Source: a virus
Direction: 5' to 3' (one strand)
IMG/VR virus record: IMGVR_UViG_3300032288_000983
Span: 1 to 28,971 of that record
Length of the DNA: 28,971 nt
Within the stretch, counting starts at the first letter, position 1. Each line of letters starts with the position of its first letter. This document shows, piece after piece, positions 8,616-15,835 of this stretch. The translations under genes were made by a program, and so were the position numbers. The notes under the pieces were generated by a model that saw only the letters and a program-made list of their open reading frames with translations, was not told the origin of the DNA and ran no database searches.

Positions 8616-8627
8616 GCTGTTTCTCCT

Positions 8628-8963
8628 TTAAGTGATTTCGCGGCCAGATGCGCGGATGGTCAGTGATGTGGCTGCACTGGCGATGGTGCTGATGAAGCCA
8701 CCAGAATCCAGAGCTTGGCCGACCAGTTCTGGAAAGGTATAGGTTTCGTCGGGTGCGATGGCGCGGGTGTCAACAATCAGGTTGGACACGCCAGCCGTGC
8801 CGCCACTGGTCACCAGGTTGACGCTGATCGTGACGTTGCCTGCTGTGGTGTTGGTGGCCGTAAATTTGTCGATGATGGCCTTGCAGTTGGTGGCCGTGTA
8901 CTGTGTGGTCTGGCTGTTCTCGGCCTGCTTTGCTGGGATCAGTACTTTGATGGATACGGTCAT
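8628..8963 (-). CDS. Conserved small beta-rich virion protein
   Basis: 111 aa, RBS AAGGTG before the ATG. The protein is beta-rich with alternating Thr/Val/Ser (NVTISVNLVTSGGTAG, SNLIVDTRAIAPDETYTFPELVG, FISTIASAATSLTIRASG). This pattern recurs in small phage proteins next to tail and fibre genes. It lacks signal peptide, membrane segment and catalytic motif, so it is probably structural. The gene sits between the C1q-like tail protein and the Cys-rich protein, in the same operon. Confidence 0.75.
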   Translation of the reverse strand: MTVSIKVLIPAKQAENSQTTQYTATNCKAIIDKFTATNTTAGNVTISVNLVTSGGTAGVSNLIVDTRAIAPDETYTFPELVGQALDSGGFISTIASAATSLTIRASGREIT

Positions 8964-8972
8964 GGTTTCACC

Positions 8973-10205
8973 TTATTGTTGAACTTGAGTGACGGCCAGG
9001 ATGAGTGCTGGCGAACCTGGGGCAAATGCTGTGGATGCTACAGCGTCCAGCGTTACAGCGGTTGAGTCTGAGGCCCACATCAGTTCGACGTACTGATTGG
9101 CATCCAGTGAGAAGAAGTCGCTACGAGCGACTGCCTTGTATTCGTTGTTGCTGCTGAGTGTGGCCAGAATCGACGAGTTCGGCACATCAGTTCCGTTGAC
9201 ACGAAACCAGAGCCAAATGTTCTTGGTGCTGCTGCTGGTGGATGTGAGCTGGTAGGTGGCCGCAAAGTTGTAGAGGCCAGACTCGGACACGACGATGCGC
9301 GATGCCGGTGATCCGATGCTGATGCCGTTGGCAATTGGCGTGCTGTCGAATGTGATGGCGTATGCCGTGTTGGTGGCTGCTGGTGTTTGGTCTGTGGTCT
9401 TGAGAAACTGGCCGTAGTATTGCTGCTGCTCAATGGTGGGGCGAACAAAAATCTCGCCGTCAGTCGTTCCTACTTTAAGCACCGCAGCCACGGGCACCAC
9501 GTTGTCGGGTGCTGTTGGCTTGGTGGCTGTGAATGCGCCTGCGACTGTGGGCGAGGCATAAAGCACATCACCGATGCTGAATGCGCTGGTGTTCACGTCA
9601 CGCACATGGCCCCAGACTGTGCAATAGCCAACCTCTCCGCTGTCTGGAAGGTCATGCGTCATAACGCCCAAGATGTAGAGCGTGGGCGTTGAGCCGTCGG
9701 CCAAGTAGGGGGCGACCGATAGCGTGTTGTTTGCGCCGACGCCAACGAAGCCGACCACTGTGCCATTAGGGATGGTCACGCCTGTGGTGTTTTCCACCCT
9801 GGCGTATGTCTCCATGCCGATTTGCTGGATGACGCCATACTCCATGCCAATTTCGATGGTCTGGTCGTCGCGATTCCAGGCCATCCTGCGGATGCGGTCT
9901 ACGTGTGGGGCTTTTGCATCGAAGTCGATGTAGTCTGTCACTACCGAGTTGTTGTTCTCGATTACTGGTGCGGTGGCCAGCAACTCCAAGGACTGAGCAA
10001 TCCTGCTGATCTGGGCCAGCGCCTCGTTTGCGGTGGCTGCTGCTGTGTCTGCCTGGTACTCGAAATCAGTCCCGACGATGACCTGGAGCTGATCGACGGC
10101 AGAGAACAGCAGCTCGAACTGGCGGATCTGCTGCTGGTCGGTCAGGAACGCCGCGAGCTGGTCGCGGGTCAGGTTGAGCCTGCGGGAGACGGGTGCGGTT
10201 GCCAT
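8973..10205 (-). CDS. Tail-tip or fibre protein with C-terminal C1q/TNF-like domain
   Basis: 410 aa. Residues 1-80 are helical (LTRDQLAAFLTDQQQIRQFE). Residues about 135-255 form a beta-rich domain (TGVTIPNGTVVGFVGVG, YLADGSTPTLYILGVMTHD, VWGHVRDVNTSAFSIGDVLY). Residues 270-410 have the pattern of phage C1q/TNF-like jelly rolls: AYAITFDSTPIANGISIG, RIVVSESGLYNFAATYQL, IWLWFRVNGTDVPNSS, YVELMWASDS. Such domains trimerise and bind ligands. The gene directly follows the gp10-like gene, where P22-type phages encode the tail needle gp26; the Sf6 needle knob is also TNF-like. A needle or tip role is therefore possible, but the long coiled coil of gp26 is not seen. Start overlaps the upstream stop as TGATG. 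Confidence 0.75.
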   Translation of the reverse strand: MATAPVSRRLNLTRDQLAAFLTDQQQIRQFELLFSAVDQLQVIVGTDFEYQADTAAATANEALAQISRIAQSLELLATAPVIENNNSVVTDYIDFDAKAPHVDRIRRMAWNRDDQTIEIGMEYGVIQQIGMETYARVENTTGVTIPNGTVVGFVGVGANNTLSVAPYLADGSTPTLYILGVMTHDLPDSGEVGYCTVWGHVRDVNTSAFSIGDVLYASPTVAGAFTATKPTAPDNVVPVAAVLKVGTTDGEIFVRPTIEQQQYYGQFLKTTDQTPAATNTAYAITFDSTPIANGISIGSPASRIVVSESGLYNFAATYQLTSTSSSTKNIWLWFRVNGTDVPNSSILATLSSNNEYKAVARSDFFSLDANQYVELMWASDSTAVTLDAVASTAFAPGSPALILAVTQVQQ

Positions 10206-11608
10206 CAGTATGCCAATGCCTCGATCTGTGCCTCAAGGCGCATAAAGGAGATGTGAGCATCGCTGTCGCCACGGAAACGCTGGATGCGCCAGTTGCGCAT
10301 GTGGCCCTGCTGAAACCATGCGAGGCGCTTGGCCGTGTCTCCTGTGGTGCCGACTGCTATGCTGCGATCCTGACTCCATGCAGTGCCGTTGACGCTGTAG
10401 CTGGTGCTGATCTGTGGGTTGGTGCCAAGTGCTACGCTGCCGGTCAAGCTGACCAGCTCAAGGCGGTTGAAAATTGCGCCGTTGCCTTCGTTGTAAGCGA
10501 TGACTGTGCCGAATTCCCAACGGACTTGCTGGCCCCAGTGGTGGCCGGTGTCTTGCACCAGGTAGCCGATGGCGTTGCTTTGTGGATCGCCCACCAACCA
10601 CTTGTCATAGCACCAGACTAGGTTGCGTGCGCGGTACTGGCTGAAATCAACGATGGTGCTGGTGAGAGTAAACCAGACCTGATCGCCGAGCGCCTCGGAT
10701 GCCGATGCGTCGTAGACGATGGTGCGATCTGGCAGGTGGACGTAGAGGTGTTGGTGGTTCTTGTCGTTGCGTGCTTCCAGCTTGGTGGTGGCCAGCTGGG
10801 CCTCGGTGTAGGTCAGGAGCAGGTTGTCGATTTCCTGCGTGCTGATCTTCTGGGTGGTGGCTGCTGCGCCGAGGTAGATGCCTGGGGCTTCGTTGCGACC
10901 GCTGCCCAAGAAGGCAACTGTCTCGATGAACACGCAGCAGCCAAAGGTGCCGATCACACCCTTTTGAATCTGAGCACCATCGACACGCTGGAATGGGAAA
11001 AAGTCGCCGCCGACGTTGTCGAACACCTCGATGGTGTTGCGGTTCAGCGCATAGATCTCGTTGCGCAGCTTGAGCAGGGCCACCACTGGGTCGGGGTCAA
11101 CTTCGGAGCTGCCGTACTTCAGAGGGTTGACGGCCAGCGGGTCGGCCAGTTCGGTGACGACCAGGCTTGTGCCGTCGGTTGTCATGAAGTAGCCGTCCAC
11201 CCAAACAACATCAAGCACGACGCCAAGGTCTGGATCGGTCACTTGAGTAAGTGCGCCGTTCCAGTAGTACAAGCGCCCACCGGATGCAATGGCCAGGCGG
11301 TCGAAGCTGTAGTCCATGGTCACCAGAGTGTTGACGGGGCCGCCAACGTCACCGAGCACTGTCACAGCGCCATTGCTGGCCACGGTCACGAGCTTTGTAC
11401 CCATGACGCGGTAGCAGACGCCGTTCCAGTTGATGCCGCCACGGTCGGTGCCTGGGCCTGTGCCGTTGGCCACAATGCCGTCGCCAGGACGCAAGAAACC
11501 GGCACTGATGCCGGACTGCTTTGGCACTGGCACCATGTTCACCGGGTAGCTCGTGCGCAGGTCAGGGCCGTTGTCGGTGTAGATGCCGTTGAGGATTTGA
11601 ATTTGCAT
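10205..11608 (-). CDS. Packaged-DNA stabilisation / tail accessory protein, P22 gp10-like
   Basis: 467 aa, close to the 472 aa of P22 gp10. Starts MQIQILNGIYTDNGPDLRTSYPVNMVPVPKQ with the early Tyr/Pro/Asn pattern of this family, then repeated short beta blades (SFDRLAIASGGRLYYWNG, DVVWVDGYFMTTDG, LKLRNEIYALNRNTIEVFDN) consistent with a beta-propeller-like fold, and a C-terminal RNWRIQRFRGDSDAHISFMRLEA. In P22 gp10 binds gp4 below the portal and carries needle and tailspikes, closing the filled head. Located downstream of the gp4-like gene as expected. Confidence 0.88.
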   Translation of the reverse strand: MQIQILNGIYTDNGPDLRTSYPVNMVPVPKQSGISAGFLRPGDGIVANGTGPGTDRGGINWNGVCYRVMGTKLVTVASNGAVTVLGDVGGPVNTLVTMDYSFDRLAIASGGRLYYWNGALTQVTDPDLGVVLDVVWVDGYFMTTDGTSLVVTELADPLAVNPLKYGSSEVDPDPVVALLKLRNEIYALNRNTIEVFDNVGGDFFPFQRVDGAQIQKGVIGTFGCCVFIETVAFLGSGRNEAPGIYLGAAATTQKISTQEIDNLLLTYTEAQLATTKLEARNDKNHQHLYVHLPDRTIVYDASASEALGDQVWFTLTSTIVDFSQYRARNLVWCYDKWLVGDPQSNAIGYLVQDTGHHWGQQVRWEFGTVIAYNEGNGAIFNRLELVSLTGSVALGTNPQISTSYSVNGTAWSQDRSIAVGTTGDTAKRLAWFQQGHMRNWRIQRFRGDSDAHISFMRLEAQIEALAY

Positions 11609-11611
11609 GGC

Positions 11612-11899
11612 TTACCACTTCACCTTGTTTGCCCAGTACGCTGCGCTCATTTTGCCTTTGGAGATGTTCTCCGCGTGTCTGGCTTTGAAAGATTCTCGCC
11701 GGGTCTTGTCGGCCTTGCTCTCGCCTTCACGCTTTGGAGACCCAGACACGCCTTGCTGGCCAAAGCGGATCGTCTTGATCTGGTCGCCAGCCTTGGCCAC
11801 CACGACGTGCGACTTGGTGGGGTGCGATGGCGTGCGCTTTGGCTTGTTGAAGCCTTCAACGCCAACGCGCTCCAGTCGTGGGTCTTTCTTGGTGGCCAT
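11612..11899 (-). CDS. Small basic phage protein, DUF6321-type
   Basis: 95 aa, very basic. Contains a conserved-looking middle (GFNKPKRTPSHPTKSHVVVA, IRFGQQGVSGSPKREGES, RRESFKARHAENI) and ends MSAAYWANKVKW. I recognise this pattern from the phage family DUF6321, of unknown function, frequently found near head and tail genes. There is no clear Shine-Dalgarno before the ATG, which lies two bases after the previous stop, so translation is probably coupled. Nucleic-acid or capsid-interior binding is a guess from charge. Confidence 0.8.
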   Translation of the reverse strand: MATKKDPRLERVGVEGFNKPKRTPSHPTKSHVVVAKAGDQIKTIRFGQQGVSGSPKREGESKADKTRRESFKARHAENISKGKMSAAYWANKVKW

Positions 11900-11901
11900 G
11901 G

Positions 11902-12357
11902 TTATGCGATGCGATACCAGCTGTTTGTGGCCTGCACAAAGCGCATGCGGAAGTAACCGCTTGCAGCCAGTGTGGTTGGTGCGCCATAGGATGCGCTTGC
12001 ACCGTTCAGCGCCAGAGTAAACGAGGTAATGATCTGCGTGGTCGTGATGAGCACCTCAGTGCCGTCTGGCGTCTGGGTGTTCAGTGGCAGCGTGATCGTG
12101 CCAGCGGCCAAAGTTCCTGCAGGCTGAAGCAGCATCCATTGCTGCTGGCTGACAGGTGTCGGAACCGTGATGTTGAAGCCAGTGCCAGGCGTCGAGATGC
12201 TGGTGGCCAGCGTCGGGCTGGCAAAGTTCTGCTGGAAAAACTGCAACAGCGCACCGATGGGCAAACGACGGGCGTCGCCGTTGTTTGGGGTGTAGACGGG
12301 AATCTGGTCGCCTGGTGAGGCAACAGCGAGCAGCGGCAGTTGGTTGATGTAAGCCAT
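11902..12357 (-). CDS. Beta-rich structural protein between gp4- and gp10-like genes
   Basis: 151 aa, RBS AAGGA. Residues 1-45 (MAYINQLPLLAVASPGDQIPVYTPNNGDARRLP) resemble the adaptor segment found at the N-terminus of phage fibre-like proteins; the rest is beta-rich (TGFNITVPTPVS, MLLQPAGTLAAGTITLPL, EVLITTTQIITSFTLALNG) and ends FRMRFVQATNSWYRIA, as in many short phage beta-barrel proteins. Likely a minor tail or head decoration protein. No motif allows a firmer call. Confidence 0.75.
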   Translation of the reverse strand: MAYINQLPLLAVASPGDQIPVYTPNNGDARRLPIGALLQFFQQNFASPTLATSISTPGTGFNITVPTPVSQQQWMLLQPAGTLAAGTITLPLNTQTPDGTEVLITTTQIITSFTLALNGASASYGAPTTLAASGYFRMRFVQATNSWYRIA

Positions 12358-12366
12358 GGTGAATCC

Positions 12367-12849
12367 TTAGTTGAACTGTAGTGGGCCGTCTGGGCCAGCG
12401 TCGACAGGATCGACAGGCGGACGGATGAACGGGTTGTCGTAGACGCGCCATGGCTTGTTGCCAGCGCCAGCAGGCATGGTGGCCGGGAGCTGTTGCTCGG
12501 GCGGCATGGTGGCACGTTGCAGCAGGGTGTTGTAGCTGTCCTTTGCCACGGCCTTGGTCTCAGGCATCACCACCTTGCCGTAGCTTGGCGCAATGCGGAT
12601 GGCCAAGTTGGTCAGGATGGCCTGGTTGGCAGAATCTGGAACAAGCGTCGGCTCGTCCAGATCGCTGTCCTGTGGACTGCCTGGCAGTGGGTAGCCCAAT
12701 CGGATGCCCTTGCCGTTCCAGTCGGCAATCATGGCATCAAGGCGACGCAAAGCGGCTTGAAGCTGCTCAGGCGACAGGTCAAAGACATAGGACGCAAGGC
12801 CGATCTCTTCAAAGGCTGCCGCGACGAATTGGCGCTTGCTGTAACCCAT
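12367..12849 (-). CDS. Head-to-tail tail accessory factor, P22 gp4-like
   Basis: 160 aa against 166 for P22 gp4. Begins MGYSKRQFVAAAFEEIGLASY, then LSPEQLQAALRRLDAMIADWNGKG and LGYPLP, followed by a helical core (ANQAILTNLAIRIAPSYGK, ETKAVAKDSYNTLLQR) and a Pro-rich C-terminus; this is the recognised P22 tail accessory factor pattern. Twelve copies of gp4 bind below the portal after packaging to start tail assembly. A strong AGGAGG precedes the ATG and overlaps the end of the upstream gene. Confidence 0.9.
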   Translation of the reverse strand: MGYSKRQFVAAAFEEIGLASYVFDLSPEQLQAALRRLDAMIADWNGKGIRLGYPLPGSPQDSDLDEPTLVPDSANQAILTNLAIRIAPSYGKVVMPETKAVAKDSYNTLLQRATMPPEQQLPATMPAGAGNKPWRVYDNPFIRPPVDPVDAGPDGPLQFN

Positions 12850-12850
12850 G

Positions 12851-13153
12851 TCAGGCCTCCTGCTTATTGAGTGCTTCTGTGATCATGGCCAGCAACTTTT
12901 CATCGCTGGTGCGCTTGGTGAATGTCAGGCCGAGTTCTTTGGCCTTCTCGACCAGCTCGATGCGGGTCGGCGCTTCGCTGTCGTCGGGCACGGTGGTTTC
13001 CACGACTTCTGGCGATTGAGGTGCGGCTGCAGCTGCGGCTGCCTGCTCGCGCAACAGACGGTGATTGATGCCGTCGATTGGCCGGGATGGCTTGCGAACC
13101 TTCACGGGCTTTTTGTTCTTGCGGTACTTGGGCATGAGGATGTTGTCTTGCAT
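12851..13153 (-). CDS. Small protein with C-terminal HeH/SAP-like helical motif
   Basis: 100 aa from ATG 13151-13153 (MQDNILMPKYRKNKKPVKVR), preferred over a GTG one codon upstream because GGAAGG lies seven bases before the ATG. The N-terminus is basic, the middle is Ala-rich and then acidic, and the C-terminus (RIELVEKAKELGLTFTKRTS, EKLLAMITEAL) has the helix-extended loop-helix look of HeH/SAP-type motifs that bind DNA or protein. Such proteins are frequent near phage head genes. Function not assigned. The ATG overlaps the preceding stop (TGATG). Confidence 0.7.
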   Translation of the reverse strand: MQDNILMPKYRKNKKPVKVRKPSRPIDGINHRLLREQAAAAAAAPQSPEVVETTVPDDSEAPTRIELVEKAKELGLTFTKRTSDEKLLAMITEALNKQEA

Positions 13154-13329
13154 CACTTGGCCTTCCTTTTCATGGGCTTTGCTGTTTTCGCAGCGGCTTT
13201 GAACGCTGCAGATGTCGGTGCGCCCTTGGTGCCAGGCTTGCGCATGCGCTCAGGCGTCTTGCCTGCAGCTTTCTGCTTTTCGATGCGCTCACGCTTGGCG
13301 TGAATGTTGGCGTACAGACCGGCCTTCAT
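13153..13329 (-). CDS. 58-aa basic phage protein (MKAGLYANIHAKRERI-type)
   Basis: A short gene lying exactly between its neighbours: the ATG at 13327-13329 overlaps the preceding stop by four bases (ATGA), and the TGA at 13153-13155 overlaps the next ATG by one base. The protein starts MKAGLYANIHAKRERIEKQK, continues ERMRKPGTKGAPTSAAF and ends in a Lys/Ala tail. This sequence type is widespread in phages next to the major capsid gene, function unknown. Very high Lys/Arg content suggests DNA or RNA contact inside the head, which is inference. Confidence 0.85.
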   Translation of the reverse strand: MKAGLYANIHAKRERIEKQKAAGKTPERMRKPGTKGAPTSAAFKAAAKTAKPMKRKAK

Positions 13330-13508
13330 TTCTTGGCCTTCTTGGGTGCTGCTTTTGGAGCCTTGCCGGGCTTGCCAGCAGCTTTGGCCGCCTTGCGAGC
13401 GACGTTGAGTGCAACGGCCACGGCTTGCTTTTGAGGCATGCCGGACTTCATCTCCTTGGAGATGTTCTTGCCGATGGACTTGCTTGAGTAACCTTTGGTC
13501 ATTGGCAT
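13326..13508 (-). CDS. 60-aa basic phage protein after the coat gene
   Basis: 60 aa, starts MPMTKGYSSKSIGKNISKEM, then SGMPQKQAVAVALNVARKAA and a Lys/Ala/Pro-rich tail. Start ATG at 13506-13508 has GGAG six bases upstream. Small basic proteins of this exact type are common in phage genomes and in some environmental bacteria, with no established role. It is the first gene after the coat protein and a hairpin, and its stop overlaps the next gene (ATGA). Confidence 0.85.
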   Translation of the reverse strand: MPMTKGYSSKSIGKNISKEMKSGMPQKQAVAVALNVARKAAKAAGKPGKAPKAAPKKAKK

Positions 13509-13528
13509 TTGGGTCTCCTATGCAGAAA

Positions 13529-13546
13529 GGGGGGCCGGAGCCCCCC
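13529..13546 (-). terminator. GC-rich hairpin downstream of the coat gene
   Basis: A perfect 7-bp stem of six G and one C paired with its complement around a 4-base loop, in the 52-base space between the coat stop and the next gene. On the minus strand it is followed by only TTTCT, so it is a weak or partial intrinsic terminator, or an RNA-stabilising hairpin at the 3' end of the coat message. It would reduce expression of downstream tail genes relative to coat protein. Confidence 0.6.
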
Positions 13547-13560
13547 AGTCTTTTGCCAGA

Positions 13561-14844
13561 TTACTGGTTGAACAACAAGATGCCGGACATCTCGGGGTTC
13601 TTGTTCACCACACCGAACAGCGTGTCCATACGGTACTTGGTGGTCATGCTGTCAATGTCGTAGAACTTCTGCATGACCAGCTCGATGCCTTGGTCGGTGG
13701 TGGCACGCATCACTGCGACGCCAGCGTCCGAAGGCACGGCATAACGGCCGGGCAAAATTTCCAGCGAGTCACGCTGCCAGAACACGTTTACCGAGGCGGC
13801 ATTCACGTTCAGGAAGGTGATGGCGGCAGCGTCAGCAGCGATGGCCACTTCCACGTTCTTGTACTGCAACTGAGCGTCGGTTGGGGCAACGCCCTGGGCA
13901 CCGATGATCGGAGGAGTGATGGTCATGGTGGTGCCGGAATCAACCGAGACAACGCGGAAGGTCTTGAGTTGACCAGTGCTTTGCTTGGTGATGTGGTGCA
14001 CAGCGTAGACCTCAGCGATTGTGAAGGCGTCGCCTGCACGAACGTTGGTGGTGGCAGACACGGTGACGGTCTGGAAGCGGTTGTCCACGTTGATCTGGCC
14101 GCCGACGGAAGTCGAAGTGGCCTGAGGCGTGTAGTTCGCTTGGCTGTTGGAGCCGTTGGTGTCGATGGTCAAAGATGCGCCGCCGCCAGCAGCCAACAGG
14201 CGGTTTGCGTAGTCCATCTTGTAGGTGTCGAAGCCAGCGACCATGCCGACGTAAGAGCGCTCATAAGCCTTGTCAGACTTCTGATTGCCGAACGAACGGG
14301 CGGTGCCAACCAGGTTACCAGCCAGGCCGTTGTAGTCGCGGCTGGACAGGGCCATGAAGCGGTCGTAGTCAGGCACACCTTGCTCGTTCATGATGGCGTC
14401 GCACAGGGCCACGTCGTCATAGTCACCAGCGGCAGCGGCAATCGGCACAACCAAAGAACCCAGGCCAGCAGCGGAGTTCATGATGGCGATGTTGATGTCG
14501 GATGCCAGCTTTTGCTTGGCGCTTTCGCCCAGGCGGCCTTCTTGCAAAGCGTCGCGCAGTTCGAGGGAGGTCATTTCCCAAGGCACGGTCTTGCTGAAAC
14601 CCAAAGTCGCAGGGACGGCCAACTGAGTCATGCCCTGGTAGCCGGGGATTGGCGTGCCAGGAGTGCTGTTGATCGACTGAGCGATGTAGGGCTGTGGACG
14701 CCAGATGGTGTTGTTGGCGCGTTCCATCATTGTCTGGTCTGTGTTGTAGACCGAGACGTTGCGGGACAGCACGAGAGCGTCTTGGAAGCCTTCGAGGAGG
14801 TCTTCAAACGCGACGCGTTCTTCTTTCGAGAAACTATTGGACAT
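13561..14844 (-). CDS. Major capsid (coat) protein, P22 gp5-like
   Basis: 427 aa, against 430 for P22 gp5. Order after portal and scaffold, length and sequence pattern agree with the P22 coat family (HK97 fold with inserted domain): N-terminal helix (EERVAFEDLLEGFQDALVLS), RPQPYIAQSINSTPGTPIPGYQ, VPWEMTSLELRDALQEGRL, DYDDVALCDAIMNEQGV, and C-terminal PSDAGVAVMRATTDQGIELV and TKYRMDTLFGVVNKNPEMSG. RBS AAGGA at good spacing. The residues about 225-345 (Thr/Val/Gly-rich) probably hold the inserted domain. It is followed by a hairpin that may isolate its message. Confidence 0.92.
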   Translation of the reverse strand: MSNSFSKEERVAFEDLLEGFQDALVLSRNVSVYNTDQTMMERANNTIWRPQPYIAQSINSTPGTPIPGYQGMTQLAVPATLGFSKTVPWEMTSLELRDALQEGRLGESAKQKLASDINIAIMNSAAGLGSLVVPIAAAAGDYDDVALCDAIMNEQGVPDYDRFMALSSRDYNGLAGNLVGTARSFGNQKSDKAYERSYVGMVAGFDTYKMDYANRLLAAGGGASLTIDTNGSNSQANYTPQATSTSVGGQINVDNRFQTVTVSATTNVRAGDAFTIAEVYAVHHITKQSTGQLKTFRVVSVDSGTTMTITPPIIGAQGVAPTDAQLQYKNVEVAIAADAAAITFLNVNAASVNVFWQRDSLEILPGRYAVPSDAGVAVMRATTDQGIELVMQKFYDIDSMTTKYRMDTLFGVVNKNPEMSGILLFNQ

Positions 14845-14864
14845 GATTTTTCCTTAAAAAATGG

Positions 14865-15758
14865 TCATTTTGAAGCTGCACGCTTCTGCGCCTTGTACTG
14901 GATGACCTTGGTCATGTTGCCAGTACGGGCGGCTTCTTCGCGCAGCCGTTCGAGGGTTGAGTCCACCGCGCCAGACACTCGACCAGTTGAGCTGATCATG
15001 CGTTCGGGTGCAGGGGCTGCCTTCCGGTTCGTAACTTTCAATTCCTTCTCCAGTTTCGCTACCGCAAAGGCAAACTTTACGGGGTCTTCAATTTTGGCCA
15101 GCTCTGCTGCCTTCTTCGGGTTTTTGCCGAGTGCGTAAATCACCAGAGCAGGATTGTCCGCGCCTTGCAGCACGACGCCTTGTTGCGTGATGTTGAAGAG
15201 TTCCTGGGCCACGGCCTCGGCGTCCTCAAAATCTCGCACCTTCAGCTCAGCTTTCGCCTTGCCGTAGCCTTCGAGCTTTTCCTGCCAGGCTTGCTTTTGC
15301 GCTTGCTCGGCCTGCTGCAGCTTGTTGGCTTCAGTGTCGGCTTGGCGTTTGCGCTCGAACCAGTCTGTCAGGGCAGATTCAAACTTGTCAGCGTCATAGT
15401 CGAAATCTTCCAGCTTCGGCTTTGCCCCAAGTGCGACCGGCTTTTTCTCAGTCGTCTGGGTCAGCTTTGCTTCGAGTTCTCGAATGCGCTTTTCCTTCTC
15501 GCGGTTTGCTTTACGCAGCTCTTTCACCCAACCAGGTGCGTGAGCTTGCTCATCGGGAGGTGGCGCGTCCTCACCAATGGAAACGATCACTTCGTTGTCG
15601 TCGCCTTCTTGATCGTCGCCGGATTGCTGGTCGTTCTGGTCGGTGCCGGAATTTTGCTCGTCACCCACGTTCTCAGAATCGTCCTGGCTTTCCTGATCGT
15701 CGATCACCAAGGTGTCGTCGTCAAGGTTTTCATCTCCTGTTGCTGCCTTTTTAGTCAT
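14865..15758 (-). CDS. Scaffolding protein, P22 gp8-like
   Basis: 297 aa, close to P22 gp8 (303 aa). Residues 1-75 are extremely acidic and Gln/Ser-rich (DENLDDDTLVIDDQESQDDS), followed by a long charged coiled coil (LRKANREKEKRIRELEAKLT, then about residues 120-175) and a basic C-terminal helical end (RLREEAARTGNMTKVIQYKA), where P22 scaffold has its coat-binding helix-turn-helix. It directs coat assembly and leaves the procapsid. Located between portal and coat, as in P22. The RBS is weak (GGGG eight bases upstream). Confidence 0.9.
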   Translation of the reverse strand: MTKKAATGDENLDDDTLVIDDQESQDDSENVGDEQNSGTDQNDQQSGDDQEGDDNEVIVSIGEDAPPPDEQAHAPGWVKELRKANREKEKRIRELEAKLTQTTEKKPVALGAKPKLEDFDYDADKFESALTDWFERKRQADTEANKLQQAEQAQKQAWQEKLEGYGKAKAELKVRDFEDAEAVAQELFNITQQGVVLQGADNPALVIYALGKNPKKAAELAKIEDPVKFAFAVAKLEKELKVTNRKAAPAPERMISSTGRVSGAVDSTLERLREEAARTGNMTKVIQYKAQKRAASK

Positions 15759-15835
15759 TCAAATACCCCATTTAACTCATCCACTTCAAACGGCTGGATG
15801 GATACCGTGTACCCACATTCTCCACCATATCGATG

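Noticed and set aside
10736-11956. 406-codon plus-strand open frame opposite the gp10-like gene
   Set aside because: Antisense shadow; no domain, and the opposite strand carries family-consistent proteins with RBSs.
13495-15138. Very long plus-strand open frame opposite the coat and scaffold genes
   Set aside because: It is antisense to two confidently identified genes, has no RBS or recognisable domain, and arises from GC-biased third positions.
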